A stretch of 64,000 nt of DNA from Amblyomma americanum (Eukaryota > Arthropoda > Arachnida > Ixodida > Ixodidae), in the NCBI RefSeq assembly GCF_052857255.1, contig NC_135504.1, positions 147,586,121 to 147,650,120 of the forward strand, in the 5' to 3' direction. A model generated the notes under the pieces. That model did not search any database and was not told where the DNA came from. It saw nothing but the letters and a program-made list of their open reading frames with translations. The position numbers and the translations under genes were made by a program. Below, in pieces: positions 24,013-35,479 of the stretch (positions are counted from its first letter, which is position 1; each line of letters begins with the position of its first letter).

Positions 24013-25695
24013 GACACTTGTAAAACCGATGTGTTCAGATCTAGCTCGTTTTGGTCTAAAACAGCTTGCTTCGTTGTATTAAGCACGAATACATGCTTTT
24101 CGCGCAGTTATAAGAGAAAAAGTTTTGACGCGTATCACGTGGATACTTGTAAAACCGATGTGTTTAGATATAGCTCGTTTTGGTATAAAACAGCTTGTTT
24201 CGTTGTTTTAAGCACGAATACGTGCTTTTCGCGTAGTTATAGAAGAAAAAGTTTTGACGCGTATTAGAGGGACTTGTAAAACCGATGTGTTCAGATTTAG
24301 CTCATCTCGGTCTAAAACAGCTTGTTTCGTTGTATTAAGCACGAATACATGCTTTTCGCGCAGTTATAAGAGAAAAAGTTTTGACGCGTATCAGAGGAAG
24401 ATGTAAAACCGATGTGTTGTGATTTAGCTCGCTTCGGTCTAAAACAGCTTGTTTCGTTGTATTAAGCACGAATACATGCTTTTCGCGCAGTTATAAGAGA
24501 AAAAGTTTTGACGCGTATCACATGGACACTTGTAAAACCGACGTGTTCAGATCTAGCTCGTTTTGGTCTAAAACAGCTTGCTTCGTTGTATTAAGCACGA
24601 ATACATGCTTTTCGCGCAGTTATAAGAGAAAAAGTTTTGACGCGTGTCACAGGGACACTTGTAAAACCGATGTGTTCAGATTTAGCTCATCTCGGTCTAA
24701 AACAGCTAGTTTCGTTGTATTAAGCACGAATACATGCTTTTCGCGCAGTTATAGGAGAAAAAGTTTTGACGCGCATCAGAGGAACACTTGTAAAACCGAT
24801 GTGTTGTGATTTAGCTCGTTTCGGTCAAAAACAGCTTGTTTCGTTGTATTAAGCACGAATACATGCTTTTCGCGCAGTTATAAGAGAAAAAGTTTTGACG
24901 CGTATCAGAGGAATACTTGTAAAACCGTTGTGTTGTGATTTAGCTCGTTTCGGTCTAAAACAGCTTGTTTCGTTGTATTAAGGAAGAATACATGCTTTTT
25001 GCGCAGTTATAAGAGAAAAAGTTTTGACGCGTGTCACAGGGACACTTGTAAAACCGATGTGTTCAGATTTACCTCGTTTCGGTCTAAAACAGCTTGTTTC
25101 GTTGTATTAAGCAAGAATACATGCTTTTCGCGCGGTTATAAGAGAAAAAGTTCTGGCGCGTGTTACAGGGACACTTGTAAAACCGATGTGTTCAGATTTA
25201 GCTCGTTTCGGTCTAAAACAACTTGTTTCGTTGTATTAAGCATGAATACATGCTTTTCGCGCAGTTATAAGAGAAAAAGTTTTCACGCGTATCACGTTGA
25301 TACTTGTAAAACCGATGTGTTTAGATATCGGTCGTTTTGGTATAAAACAGCTTGTTTCGTTGTTTTAAGCAAGAATACGTGCTTTTCGCGTAGTTATAGA
25401 AGAAAAAGTTTTGACGTGTATTAGAGGGACTTGTAAAACCGATGTGTTCAGATTTAGCTCTTCTCGGTCTAAAACAGCTTGTTTCGTTGTATTAAGCACG
25501 AATACATGCTTTTCACGCAGTTATAAGAGAAAAAGTATTGACGCGTATCAGAGGAAGACTTGTAAAACCGATGTGTTGTGATTTAGCTCGCTTCGGTCTA
25601 AAACAGCTTGTTTCGTTGTATTAAGCACGAATACATGCTTTTCGCGCAGTTATAAGAGAAAAAGTTTTGACGCGTATCACATGGACACTTGTAAA

Positions 25696-25926
25696 GCAAA
25701 AAAGACGAACTGCGCAACAAGAACACGGACGAAAGGGAGATTGTCACGTGCCATATTGATCAGATTTGAAGTGCGTTGGGATCGCTATATATATTTGCCT
25801 TGTATTCCTTCCTTTAGTAAAGTTGTGCTGCGTTAGTGTGTGTCTGCCTCCCTTTCGTCCGTGTTCTTGTTGCGCAGTTCGTCTTTTTTGCATTATGATC
25901 AACCAACTAGCCCGACAAGTCCTGTT
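25696..25926. mobile_element. Fold-back insert, copy 3
   Basis: The 2929-bp-offset counterpart of copy 1. The inverted arms match perfectly, so the single mismatch in copy 1 is either a private mutation there or was corrected by conversion among the others. Flanking satellite and the 12-bp target duplication are unchanged. Confidence 0.85.
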
Positions 25927-26710
25927 GACACTTGTAAAACCGATGTGTTCAGATCTAGCTCGTTTTGGTCTAAAACAGCTTGCTTCGTTGTATTAAGCAC
26001 GAATACATGCTTTTCGCGCAGTTATAAGAGAAAAAGTTTTGACGCGTGTCACAGGGACACTTGTAAAACCGATGTGTTGTGATTTAGCTCGTTTCGGTCT
26101 AAAACAGCTTGTTTCGTTGTATTAAGGAAGAATACATGCTTTTTGCGCAGTTATAAGAGAAAAAGTTTTGACGCGTGTCACAGGGACACTTGTAACACCG
26201 ATGTGTTCAGATTTACCTCGTTTCGGTCTAAAACAGCTTGTTTCGTTGTATTAAGCAAGAATACATGCTTTTCGCGCAGTTATAAGAGAAAAAGTTTTGA
26301 CGCGTATCACGTGGATACTTGTAAAACCGATGTGTTTAGATATAGGTCGTTTTGGTATAAAACAGCTTGTTTCGTTGTTTTAAGCAAGAATACGTGCTTT
26401 TCGCGTAGTTATAGAAGAAAAAGTTTTGACGTGTATTAGAGGGACTTGTAAAACCGATGTGTTCAGATTTAGCTCATCTCGGTCTAAAACAGCTTGTTTC
26501 GTTGTATTAAGCACGAATACATGCTTTTCACGCAGTTATAAGAGAAAAAGTTTTGACGCGTATCAGAGGAAGACTTGTAAAACCGATGTGTTGTGATTTA
26601 GCTCGCTTCGGTCTAAAACAGCTTGTTTCGTTGTATTAAGCACGAATACATGCTTTTCGCGCAGTTATAAGAGAAAAAGTTTTCACGCGTATCACATGGA
26701 CACTTGTAAA

Positions 26711-26941
26711 GCAAAAAAGACGAACTGCGCAACAAGAACACGGACGAAAGGGAGATTGTCACGTGCCATATTGATCAGATTTGAAGTGCGTTGGGATCGC
26801 TATATATATTTGCCTTGTATTCCTTCCTTTAGTAAAGTTGTGCTGCGTTAGTGTGTGTCTGCCTCCCTTTCGTCCGTGTTCTTGTTGCGCAGTTCGTCTT
26901 TTTTGCATTATGATCAACCAACTAGCCCGACAAGTCCTGTT
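26711..26941. mobile_element. Fold-back insert, copy 4
   Basis: The 2929-bp-offset counterpart of copy 2. The satellite just upstream reads GTTTTCACGCG in place of GTTTTGACGCG, a private change in the flank. The next equivalent satellite position downstream (GACACTTGTAAA at 27,843-27,854) has no insert and serves as an empty-site comparison. Confidence 0.85.
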
Positions 26942-27055
26942 GACACTTGTAAAACCGATGTGTTCAGATCTAGCTTGTTTTGGTCTAAAACAGCTTGCTT
27001 CGTTGTATTAAGCACGAATACATGCTTTTCGCGCAGTTATAAGAGAAAAAGTTTT

Positions 27056-28377
27056 GACGCGTGTCACAGGGACACTTGTAAAACCGATGTGTTGTGATTT
27101 AGCTCGTTTCGGTCTAAAACAGCTTGTTTCGTTGTATTAAGGAAGAATACATGCTTTTTGCGCAGTTATAAGAGAAAAAGTTTTGACGCGTGTCACAGGG
27201 ACACTTGTAACACCGATGTGTTCAGATTTACCTCGTTTCGGTCTAAAACAGCTTGTTTCGTTGTATTAAGCAAGAATACATGCTTTTCTCGCAGTTATAA
27301 GAGAAAAAGTTCTGGGGCGTGTTACAGGGACACTTGTAAAACCGATGTGTTCAGATTTAGGTCGTTTCGGTCTAAAACAACTTGTTTCGTTGTATTAAGC
27401 ATGAATACATGCTTTTCGCGCAGTTATAAGAGAAAAAGTTTTGACGCGTATCACGTGGATACTTGTAAAACCGATGTGTTTAGATATAGCTCTTTTTGGT
27501 ATAAAACAGCTTGTTTCGTTGTTTTAAGGAAGAATACGTGCTTTTCGCGTATTTATAGAAGAAAAAGTTTTGACGTGTATTAGAGGGACTTGTAAAACCG
27601 ATGTGTTCAGATTTAGCTCATCTCGGTCTAAAACAGCTTGTTTCGTTGTATTAAGCACGAATACATGCTTTTCACGCAGTTATAAGAGAAAAAGTTTTGA
27701 CGCGTATCAGAGGAAGACTTGTAAAACCGATGTGTTGTGATTTAGCTCGCTTCGGTCTAAAACAGCTTGTTTCGTTGTATTAAGCACGAATACATGCTTT
27801 TCGCGCAGTTATAAGAGAAAAAGTTTTGACGCGTATCACATAGACACTTGTAAAACCGATGTGTTCAGATCTAGCTCGTTTTGGTCTAAAACAGCTTGCT
27901 TCGTTGTATTAAGCACGAATACATGCTTTTCGCGCAGTTATAAGAGAAAAAGTTTTGACGCGTGTCACAGGGACACTTGTAAAACCGATGTGTTCAGATT
28001 TAGCTCATCTCGGTCTAAAACAGCTAGTTTCGTTGTATTAAGCACGAAAACATTCTTTTCGCGCAGTTATAAGAAAAAAAGGTTTGACGCGTATCACATG
28101 GACACTTGTAAAACCGATGTGTTCAGATCTAGCTCGTTTTGGTCTAAAACAGCTTGTTTCGTTGTATTAAGCACGAATACATGCTGTTCGCGCAGTTATA
28201 AGAGAAAAAGTTTTGACGCGTGTCACAGGGACACTTGTAAAACCGATGTGTTCAGATTTAGCTCATCTCGGTCTAAAACAGCTAGTTTCGTTGTATTAAG
28301 CAAGAATACAATGCTTTTCGCGCAGTTATAAGAGGAAAAGTTTTGACGCGTTTCACAGGGACACTTGTAAAACCGAT
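27056..28377 (+). repeat. Satellite block between the 2929-bp and 2217-bp units
   Basis: The first part, to about 27.85 kb, repeats the insert-free portions of the 2929-bp unit with private changes (CTTTTCTCGCAG, GTTCTGGGGCG, TTTAGGTCG). At 27,861 the frame opens for 156 codons through type I monomers to an AATACAATGC unit at 28.3 kb. There is no inserted sequence. Confidence 0.7.
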
Positions 28378-30594
28378 GTGTTCAGATTTAGCTCGTTTCG
28401 GTCTAAAACAACTTGTTTCGTTGTATTAAGCACGAATACATGCTTTTCGCGCAGTTATAAGAGAAAAAGTTTTGACGCGTGCCACAGGGACACTTGTAAA
28501 ACCGATGTGTTCAGATTTAGCTCATCTCGGTCTAAAACAGCTAGTTTCGTTGTATTAAGCACGAATACATGCTTTTCGCGCAGTTATAAGAAAAAGGTTT
28601 GACGCGTATCACTGGACACTTGTAAAACCGATGTGTTCAGATCTAGCTCGTTTTGGTCTAAAACAGCTTGTTTCGTTGTATTAAGCACGAATACATGCTG
28701 TTCGCGCAGTTATAAGAGAAAAAGTTTTGACGCGTGTCACAGGGACACTTGTAAAACCGATGTGTTCAGATTTAGCTCATCTCGGTCTAAAACAGCTAGT
28801 TTCGTTGTATTAAGCAAGAATACATGCTTTTCGCGCAGTTATAAGAGAAAAAGTTCTGACGCGTGTCACAGGGACACTTGTAAAACCGATGTGTTCAGAT
28901 TTAGCTCGTTTCGGTCTAAAACAACTTGTTTCGTTGTATTAAGCATGAATACATGCTTTTCGCGCCGTTATAAGAGAAAAAGTTTTGACGCGTATCACGT
29001 GGATACTTGTAAAACCGATGTGTTTAGATATAGCTCGTTTTGGTATAAAACAGCTTGTGTCGTTGTTTTAAGCACGAATACGTGCTTTTCGCGTAGTTAT
29101 AGAAGAAAAAGTTTTGACGCGTATTAGAGGGACTTGTAAAACCGATGTGTTCAGATTTAGCTCATCTCGGTCTAAAACAGCTTGTTTCGTTGTATTAAGC
29201 ACGAATACATGCTTTTCGCGCAGTTATAAGAGAAAAAGTTTTGACGCGTATCAGAGGAAGACTTGTAAAACCGATGTGTTGTGATTTAGCTCGCTTCGGT
29301 CTAAAACAGCTTGTTTCGTTGTATTAAGCACGAATACATGCTTTTCGCGCAGTTATAAGAGAAAAAGTTTTCACGCGTATCACATGGACACTTGTAAAAC
29401 CGACGTGTTCAGATCTAGCTCGTTTTGGTCTAAAACAGCTTGTTTCGTTGTATTAAGCAAGAATACATGCTTTTCGCGCAGTTATAAGAGAAAAAGTTCT
29501 GACGCGTGTTACAGGGACACTTGTAAAACCGATGTGTTCAGAGGAACACTTGTAAAACCGATGTGTTGTGATTTAGCTCGTTTCGGTCAAAAACAGCTTG
29601 TTTCGTTGTATTAAGCACGAATACATGCTTATCGCGCAGTTATAGGAGAAAAGTTTTGACGCCCATCAGAGGAACACTTGTAAAACCGATGTGATGTGAT
29701 TTAGCTCGTTTCGGTCAAAAACAGCTTGTTTCGTCGTATTAAGCACAAATACATGCTTTTCGCGCAGTTATAAGAGAAAAAAAAGTTTTGACGCGTATCA
29801 GAGGAACACTTGTAAAACCGATGTGTTGTGATTTAGCTCGTTTCGGTCTAAAACAGCTTGTTTCGTTGTATTAAGGAAGAATACATGCTTTTTGCGCAGT
29901 TATAAGAGAAAAAGTTTTGACGCGTGTCACAGGGACACTTGTAAAACCGATGTGTTCAGATTTACCTCGTTTCGGTCTAAAACAGCTTGTTTCGTTGTAT
30001 TAAGCAAGAATACATGCTTTTCGCGCAGTTATAAGAGAAAAAGTTCTGGCGGGTGTTACAGGGACACTTGTAAAACCGATGTGTTCAGATTTAGCTCGTT
30101 TCGGTCTAAAACAACTTGTTTCGTTGTATTAAGCATGAATACATGCTTTTCGCGCAGTTATAAGAGAAAAAGTTTTGACGCGTATCACGTGGATACTTGT
30201 AAAACCGATGTGTTCAGATTTAGCTCGTTTTGGTATAAAACAGCTTGTTTCGTTGTTTTAAGCAAGAATACGTGCTTTTCGCGTAGTTAGAGAAGAAAAA
30301 GTTTTGACGTGTATTAGAGGGACTTGTAAAACCGATGTGTTCAGATTTAGCTCATCTCGGTCTAAAACAGCTTGTTTCGTTGTATTAAGCACGAATACAT
30401 GCTTTTCACGCAGTTATAAGAGAAAAAGTTTTGACGCGTATCAGAGGAAGACTTGTAAAACCGATGTGTTGTGATTTAGCTCGCTTCGGTCTAAAACAGC
30501 TTGTTTCGTTGTATTAAGCACGAATACATGCTTTTCGCGCAGTTATAAGAGAAAAAGTTTTGACGCGTATCACATGGACACTTGTAAAACCGAT
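28378..30594 (+). repeat. 2217/2476-bp higher-order repeat, copy 1
   Basis: The 28,633-29,127 segment recurs at 30,850-31,344 (offset 2217), and 29,892-30,290 recurs at 32,368-32,766 (offset 2476). The two offsets equal 17 and 19 monomers plus one 29-bp fragment, minus a few bases. Shared markers are CGTATCACTGGACAC (2 bp short), CGCGCCGTTATAAG, an eight-A tract at 29,777-29,784, GATGTGATGTG, CGTCGTATTAAGC and the shortened monomer at 29,516. Two whole monomers separate the copies. Confidence 0.8.
29516..29549 (+). repeat. Monomer shortened to 29 bp (100-bp deletion at TCAGA)
   Basis: Two successive CACTTGTAAAACCG motifs lie only 29 bp apart instead of 129. The junction reads GATGTGTTCAGAGGAACAC: the 5' part belongs to GTGTTCAGATTT of one monomer and the 3' part to TATCAGAGGAAC of the next. 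They share TCAGA at 29,538-29,542. This looks like a microhomology-type deletion of 100 bp. Confidence 0.85.
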
Positions 30595-32860
30595 GTGTTC
30601 AGATCTAGCTCGTTTTGGTCTAAAACAGCTTGCTTCGTTGTATTAAGCACGAATACATGCTTTTCGCGCAGTTATAAGAGAAAAAGTTTTGACGCGTGCC
30701 ACAGGGACACTTGTAAAACCGATGTGTTCAGATTTAGCTCATCTCGGTCTAAAACAGCTAGTTTCGTTGTATTAAGCACGAATACATGCTTTTCGCGCAG
30801 TTATAAGAAAAAGGTTTGACGCGTATCACTGGACACTTGTAAAACCGATGTGTTCAGATCTAGCTCGTTTTGGTCTAAAACAGCTTGTTTCGTTGTATTA
30901 AGCACGAATACATGCTGTTCGCGCAGTTATAAGAGAAAAAGTTTTGACGCGTGTCACAGGGACACTTGTAAAACCGATGTGTTCAGATTTAGCTCATCTC
31001 GGTCTAAAACAGCTAGTTTCGTTGTATTAAGCAAGAATACATGCTTTTCGCGCAGTTATAAGAGAAAAAGTTCTGACGCGTGTCACAGGGACACTTGTAA
31101 AACCGATGTGTTCAGATTTAGCTCGTTTCGGTCTAAAACAACTTGTTTCGTTGTATTAAGCATGAATACATGCTTTTCGCGCCGTTATAAGAGAAAAAGT
31201 TTTGACGCGTATCACGTGGATACTTGTAAAACCGATGTGTTTAGATATAGCTCGTTTTGGTATAAAACAGCTTGTTTCGTTGTTTTAAGCACGAATACGT
31301 GCTTTTCGCGTAGTTATAGAAGAAAAAGTTTTGACGCGTATTAGAGGGACTTGTAAAACCGATGTGTTCAGATTTAGCTCATCTCGGTCTAAAACAGCTT
31401 GTTTCGTTGTATTAAGCACGAATACATGCTTTTCGCGCAGTTATAAGAGAAAAAGTTTTGACGCGTATCAGAGGAAGACTTGTAAAACCGATATGTTGTG
31501 ATTTAGCTCGCTTCGGTCTAAAACAGCTTGTTTCGTTGTATTAGGCACGAATACATGCTTTTCGCGCAGTTATAAGAGAAAAAGTTTTCACGCGTATCAC
31601 ATGGACACTTGTAAAACCGACGTGTTCAGATCTAGCTCGTTTTGGTCTAAAACAGCTTGCTTCGTTGTATTAAGCACGAATACATGCTTATCGCGCAGTT
31701 ATAAGAGAAAAAGTTTTGACGCGTATCAGAGGAACAGTTGTAAAACCGATGTGTTGTGATTTAGCTCGTTTCGGTCTAAAACAGCTTGTTTCGTTGTATT
31801 AAGGAAGAATACATGCTTTTTGCGCAGTTATAAGAGAAAAAGTTTTGACGCGTGTCACAGGGACACTTGTAAAACCGATGTGTTCAGATTTACCTCGTTT
31901 CGGTCTAAAACAGCTTGTTTCGTTGTATTAAGCAAGAATACATGCTTTTCGCGCAGTTATAAGAGAAAAAGTTCTGACGCGTGTTACAGGGACACTTGTA
32001 AAACCGATGTGTTCAGAGGAACACTTGTAAAACCGATGTGTTGTGATTTAGCTCGTTTCGGTCAAAAACAGCTTGTTTCGTTGTATTAAGCACGAATACA
32101 TGCTTATCGCGCAGTTATAGGAGAAAAAGTTTTGACGCCCATCAGAGGAACACTTGTAAAACCGATGTGATGTGATTTAGCTCGTTTAGGTCAAAAACAG
32201 CTTGTTTCGTCGTATTAAGCACAAATACATGCTTTTCGCGCAGTTATAAGAGAAAAAAAAGTTTTGACGCGTATCAGAGGAACACTTGTAAAACCGATGT
32301 GTTGTGATTTAGCTCGTTTCGGTCTAAAACAGCTTGTTTCGTTGTATTAAGGAAGAATACATGCTTTTTGCGCAGTTATAAGAGAAAAAGTTTTGACGCG
32401 TGTCACAGGGACACTTGTAAAACCGATGTGTTCAGATTTACCTCGTTTCGGTCTAAAACAGCTTGTTTCGTTGTATTAAGCAAGAATACATGCTTTTCGC
32501 GCAGTTATAAGAGAAAAAGTTCTGGCGCGTGTTACAGGGACACTTGTAAAACCGATGTGTTCAGATTTAGCTCGTTTCGGTCTAAAACAACTTGTTTCGT
32601 TGTATTAAGCATGAATACATGCTTTTCGCGCAGTTATAAGAGAAAAAGTTTTGACGCGTATCACGTGGATACTTGTAAAACCGATGTGTTCAGATTTAGC
32701 TCGTTTTGGTATAAAACAGCTTGTTTCGTTGTTTTAAGCAAGAATACGTGCTTTTCGCGTAGTTAGAGAAGAAAAAGTTTTGACGTGTATTAGAGGGACT
32801 TGTAAAACCGATGTGTTCAGATTTAGCTCATCTCGGTCTAAAACAGCTTGTTTCGTTGTA
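30595..32860 (+). repeat. 2217/2476-bp higher-order repeat, copy 2
   Basis: Second copy of the preceding unit. It repeats CACTGGACAC, CGCGCCG, the eight-A tract (32,253-32,260), GATGTGATGTG and the 29-bp fragment (31,991 onward). It holds two additional monomers, around 31.7-31.9 kb (ATCAGAGGAACAGTTG and TTAAGGAAGAATAC), that make its offset 2476 downstream. Confidence 0.8.
31991..32024 (+). repeat. Same 29-bp shortened monomer, second copy
   Basis: The junction is identical to the one at 29.5 kb, with TCAGA at 32,013-32,017, at an offset of 2475 bp. An identical breakpoint in both copies means the deletion happened once and was then duplicated with the surrounding unit. Confidence 0.85.
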
Positions 32861-32920
32861 TTAAGCACGAATACATGCTTTTCACGCAGTTATAAAAGAA
32901 AAAGTTTCGACGCGTACCAC

Positions 32921-34079
32921 ATGGACACTTGTAAAACCGATGTGTTCAGATTTAGTTCATCTCGGTCTAAAACAGCTTGTTTCGTTGTATTAAGCACGAA
33001 TACATGCTTTTCGCGCAGTTATAAGAGAAAAAGTTTTGACGCGTATCACATGGACACTTGTAAAACCGATGTGTTCAGATTTAACTCGTTTCGGTCTAAA
33101 ACAACTTGTTTCGTTGTATTAAGCACGAATACACGCTTTTAGCGCAGTTATAAGAGAAAAAGTTTTGACGCGTATCACATGGACACTTGTAAAACCGATG
33201 TGTTCAGATCTAGCTCGTTTCGGTCTAAAACAGCTTGTTTCGTTGTATTAAGCACGAATACATGCTTTTCGCGCAGTTATAAGAGAAAAAGTTTTGACGC
33301 GTGTCACAGGGACACTTGTGAAACCGATGTGTTTAGATATAGCTCGTTTCGGTCTAAAACAGCTTGTTTCGTTGTATTAAGCAAGAATACATGCTTTTCG
33401 CGCAGTTATAAGAGAAAAAGTTTTGACGCGTGTCACAGGGACACTTGTAAAACCGGTGTTCAGATTTACCTCGTTTCGGACTAAAACAGCTTGTTTCGTT
33501 GGATTAAGCACGATTACATGCTTTTCGCGCAGTTATAAGAGAAAAAAGTTTTGACGCGTATCACATGGACACTTGTAAAACCGATGTGTTCAGATTTAGC
33601 TCGTTTCGGTCTAAAACAACTTTTTTCGTTGTATTAAGCACGAATACACGCTTTTAGCGCAGTTATAAGAGAAAAAGTTTTGACGCGTATCACATGGACA
33701 CTTGTAAAACCGATGTGTTCAGATCTAGCTCGTTTTGGTCTAAAACAGCTTGTTTCGTCGTATTAAGCACAAATACATGCTGTTCGCGCAGTTATAAGAG
33801 AAAAAGTTTTGACGCGTGTCACAGGGACACTTGTAAAACCGATGTGTTCTGATTTAGCTCATCTCGGTCTAAAACAGCTAGTTTCGTTGTATTAAGCACG
33901 AATACATGCTTTTCGCGCAGTTATAAGAGAAAAAGTTTTGACGCGTATCAGAGGAACACATGTAAAACCGATGTGTTGTGATTTAGCTCGTTTCGGTGTA
34001 AACAGCTTGTTTCGTTGTATTAAGCACGAATACATGCTTTTCACGCAGTTATAAGAGAAAAAGTTTCGACGCGTACCAC
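32921..34079 (+). repeat. 1159-bp higher-order repeat, copy 1
   Basis: Nine monomers (9 x 129 minus 2 bp). Shared markers with the next copy are GACGCGTACCACATGG, TTTAGTTCATC, TTTAACTCG, GAATACACGC with TTTTAGCGCAG, CACTTGTGAAACCG, ACCGGTGTTC type IV with GCACGATTACATG, and GTTCTGATTTAGC. This copy has ACAACTTTTTTCG near 33,620 where the partner has ACAACTTGTTTCG. Confidence 0.8.
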
Positions 34080-35400
34080 ATGGACACTTGTAAAACCGAT
34101 GTGTTCAGATTTAGTTCATCTCGGTCTAAAACAGCTTGTTTCGTTGTATTAAGCACGAATACATGCTTTTCGCGCAGTTATAAGAGAAAAAGTTTTGACG
34201 CGTATCACATGGACACTTGTAAAACCGATGTGTTCAGATTTAACTCGTTTCGGTCTAAAACAACTTGTTTCGTTGTATTAAGCACGAATACACGCTTTTA
34301 GCGCAGTTATAAGAGAAAAAGTTTTGACGCGTATCACATGGACACTTGTAAAACCGATGTGTTCAGATCTAGCTCGTTTTGGTCTAAAACAGCTTGTTTC
34401 GTTGTATTAAGCACGATTACATGCTGTTCGCGCAGTTATAAGAGAAAAAGTTTTGACGCGTGTCACAGCGACACTTGTAAAACCGATGTGTTGTGATTTA
34501 GCTCGTTTCGGTCTAAAACAGCTTGTTTCGTTGTATTAAGCACGAATACATGCTTTTCGCGCAGTTATAAGAGAAAAAGTTTTGACGCGTGTCACAGAGA
34601 CACTTGTGAAACCGATGTGTTTAGATATAGCTCGTTTCGGTCTAAAACAGCTTGTTTCGTTGTATTAAGCAAGAATACATGCTTTTCGCGCAGTTATAAG
34701 AGAAAAAGTTTTGACGCGTGTCACAGGGACACTTGTAAAACCGGTGTTCAGATTTACCTCGTTTCGGACTAAAACAGCTTGTTTCGTTGGATTAAGCACG
34801 ATTACATGCTTTTCGCGCAGTTATAAGAGAAAAAAGTTTTGACGCGTATCACATGGACACTTGTAAAACCGATGTGTTCAGATTTAGCTCGTTTCGGTCT
34901 AAAACAACTTGTTTCGTTGTATTAAGCACGAATACACGCTTTTAGCGCAGTTATAAGAGAAAAAGTTTTGACGCGTATCACATGGACACTTGTAAAACCG
35001 ATGTGTTCAGATCTAGCTCGTTTTGGTCTAAAACAGCTTGTTTCGTTGTATTAAGCACGAATACATGCTGTTCGCGCAGTTATAAGAGAAAAAGTTTTGA
35101 CGCGTGTCACAGGGACACTTGTAAAACCGATGTGTTCTGATTTAGCTCATCTCGGTCTAAAACAGCTAGTTTCGTTGTATTAAGCACGAATACATGCTTT
35201 TCGCGCAGTTATAAGAGAAAAAGTTTTGACGCGTATCAGAGGAACACATGTAAAACCGATGTGTTGTGATTTAGCTCGTTTCGGTCTAAAACAGCTTGTT
35301 TCGTTGTATTAAGCACGAATACATGCTTTTCGCGCAGTTATAAGAGAAAAAGTTTTGACGCGTGCCACAGGGACACTTTTAAAACCGGTGTTCAGATTTA
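34080..35400 (+). repeat. 1159/1288-bp higher-order repeat, copy 2
   Basis: Tandem partner of the preceding unit. The offset is 1159 bp at the start and 1288 bp after one added monomer (GCACGATTACATGCTG, CACAGCGACAC and a TTGTGATTT unit near 34.4-34.6 kb). The 33,501 and 34,789 GGATTAAGCACGATTACATG motifs show the 1288-bp spacing. Confidence 0.8.
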
Positions 35401-35479
35401 CCTCGTTTCGGACTAAAACAGCTTGTTTCGTTGGATTAAGCACGAATACATGCTTTTCGCGCAGTTATAAGAGAAAAAA

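Larger units (their letters stand above)
21198..24126 (+). repeat. 2929-bp higher-order repeat, copy 1 (carries inserts 1 and 2)
   Basis: The unit starts in a GACGCGTATCACGTGG type II monomer and recurs exactly 2929 bp later. Removing its two 231-bp inserts and their 12-bp target duplications leaves 2443 bp, or 19 monomers minus 8 bp. Private markers shared by both copies are ATCAGAGGAAGATGTAAAACC (2 bp short, near 21,470 and 24,399), GACGCGCATCAGAGG, CCGTTGTGTTGTG, CGCGCGGTTATAAGAG with GTTCTGGCGCG, and TTGTAACACCG. Homology on the left breaks around 24,100-24,127, which marks the junction. Confidence 0.9.
22325..24128 (+). repeat. Nested 1015-bp duplication inside the 2929-bp unit
   Basis: Sequence from about 22,325 recurs 1015 bp further on until about 24,128, so each 2929-bp unit contains one full and one partial 1015-bp copy, each with a fold-back insert. 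Removing the insert and its 12-bp duplication (243 bp) leaves 772 bp, six monomers minus 2 bp. Left homology ends where TTAAGCATGAATAC (near 22,310) meets TTAAGCAAGAATAC (near 23,325). The equivalent inner pair in the second 2929-bp copy is at offset 1015 between 25,696 and 26,711. Confidence 0.85.
24127..27055 (+). repeat. 2929-bp higher-order repeat, copy 2 (carries inserts 3 and 4)
   Basis: Tandem copy of the preceding unit, with few base differences. Examples are ATCACGTTGATAC near 25,290 against ATCACGTGGATAC, TATCGGTCG near 25,327 against TATAGGTCG, and AGCTTGTTTTGG near 26,974 against AGCTCGTTTTGG. Low divergence together with two paralogous inserts in each copy shows that the inserts and the inner 1015-bp duplication came before this 2929-bp duplication. 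Confidence 0.9.
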
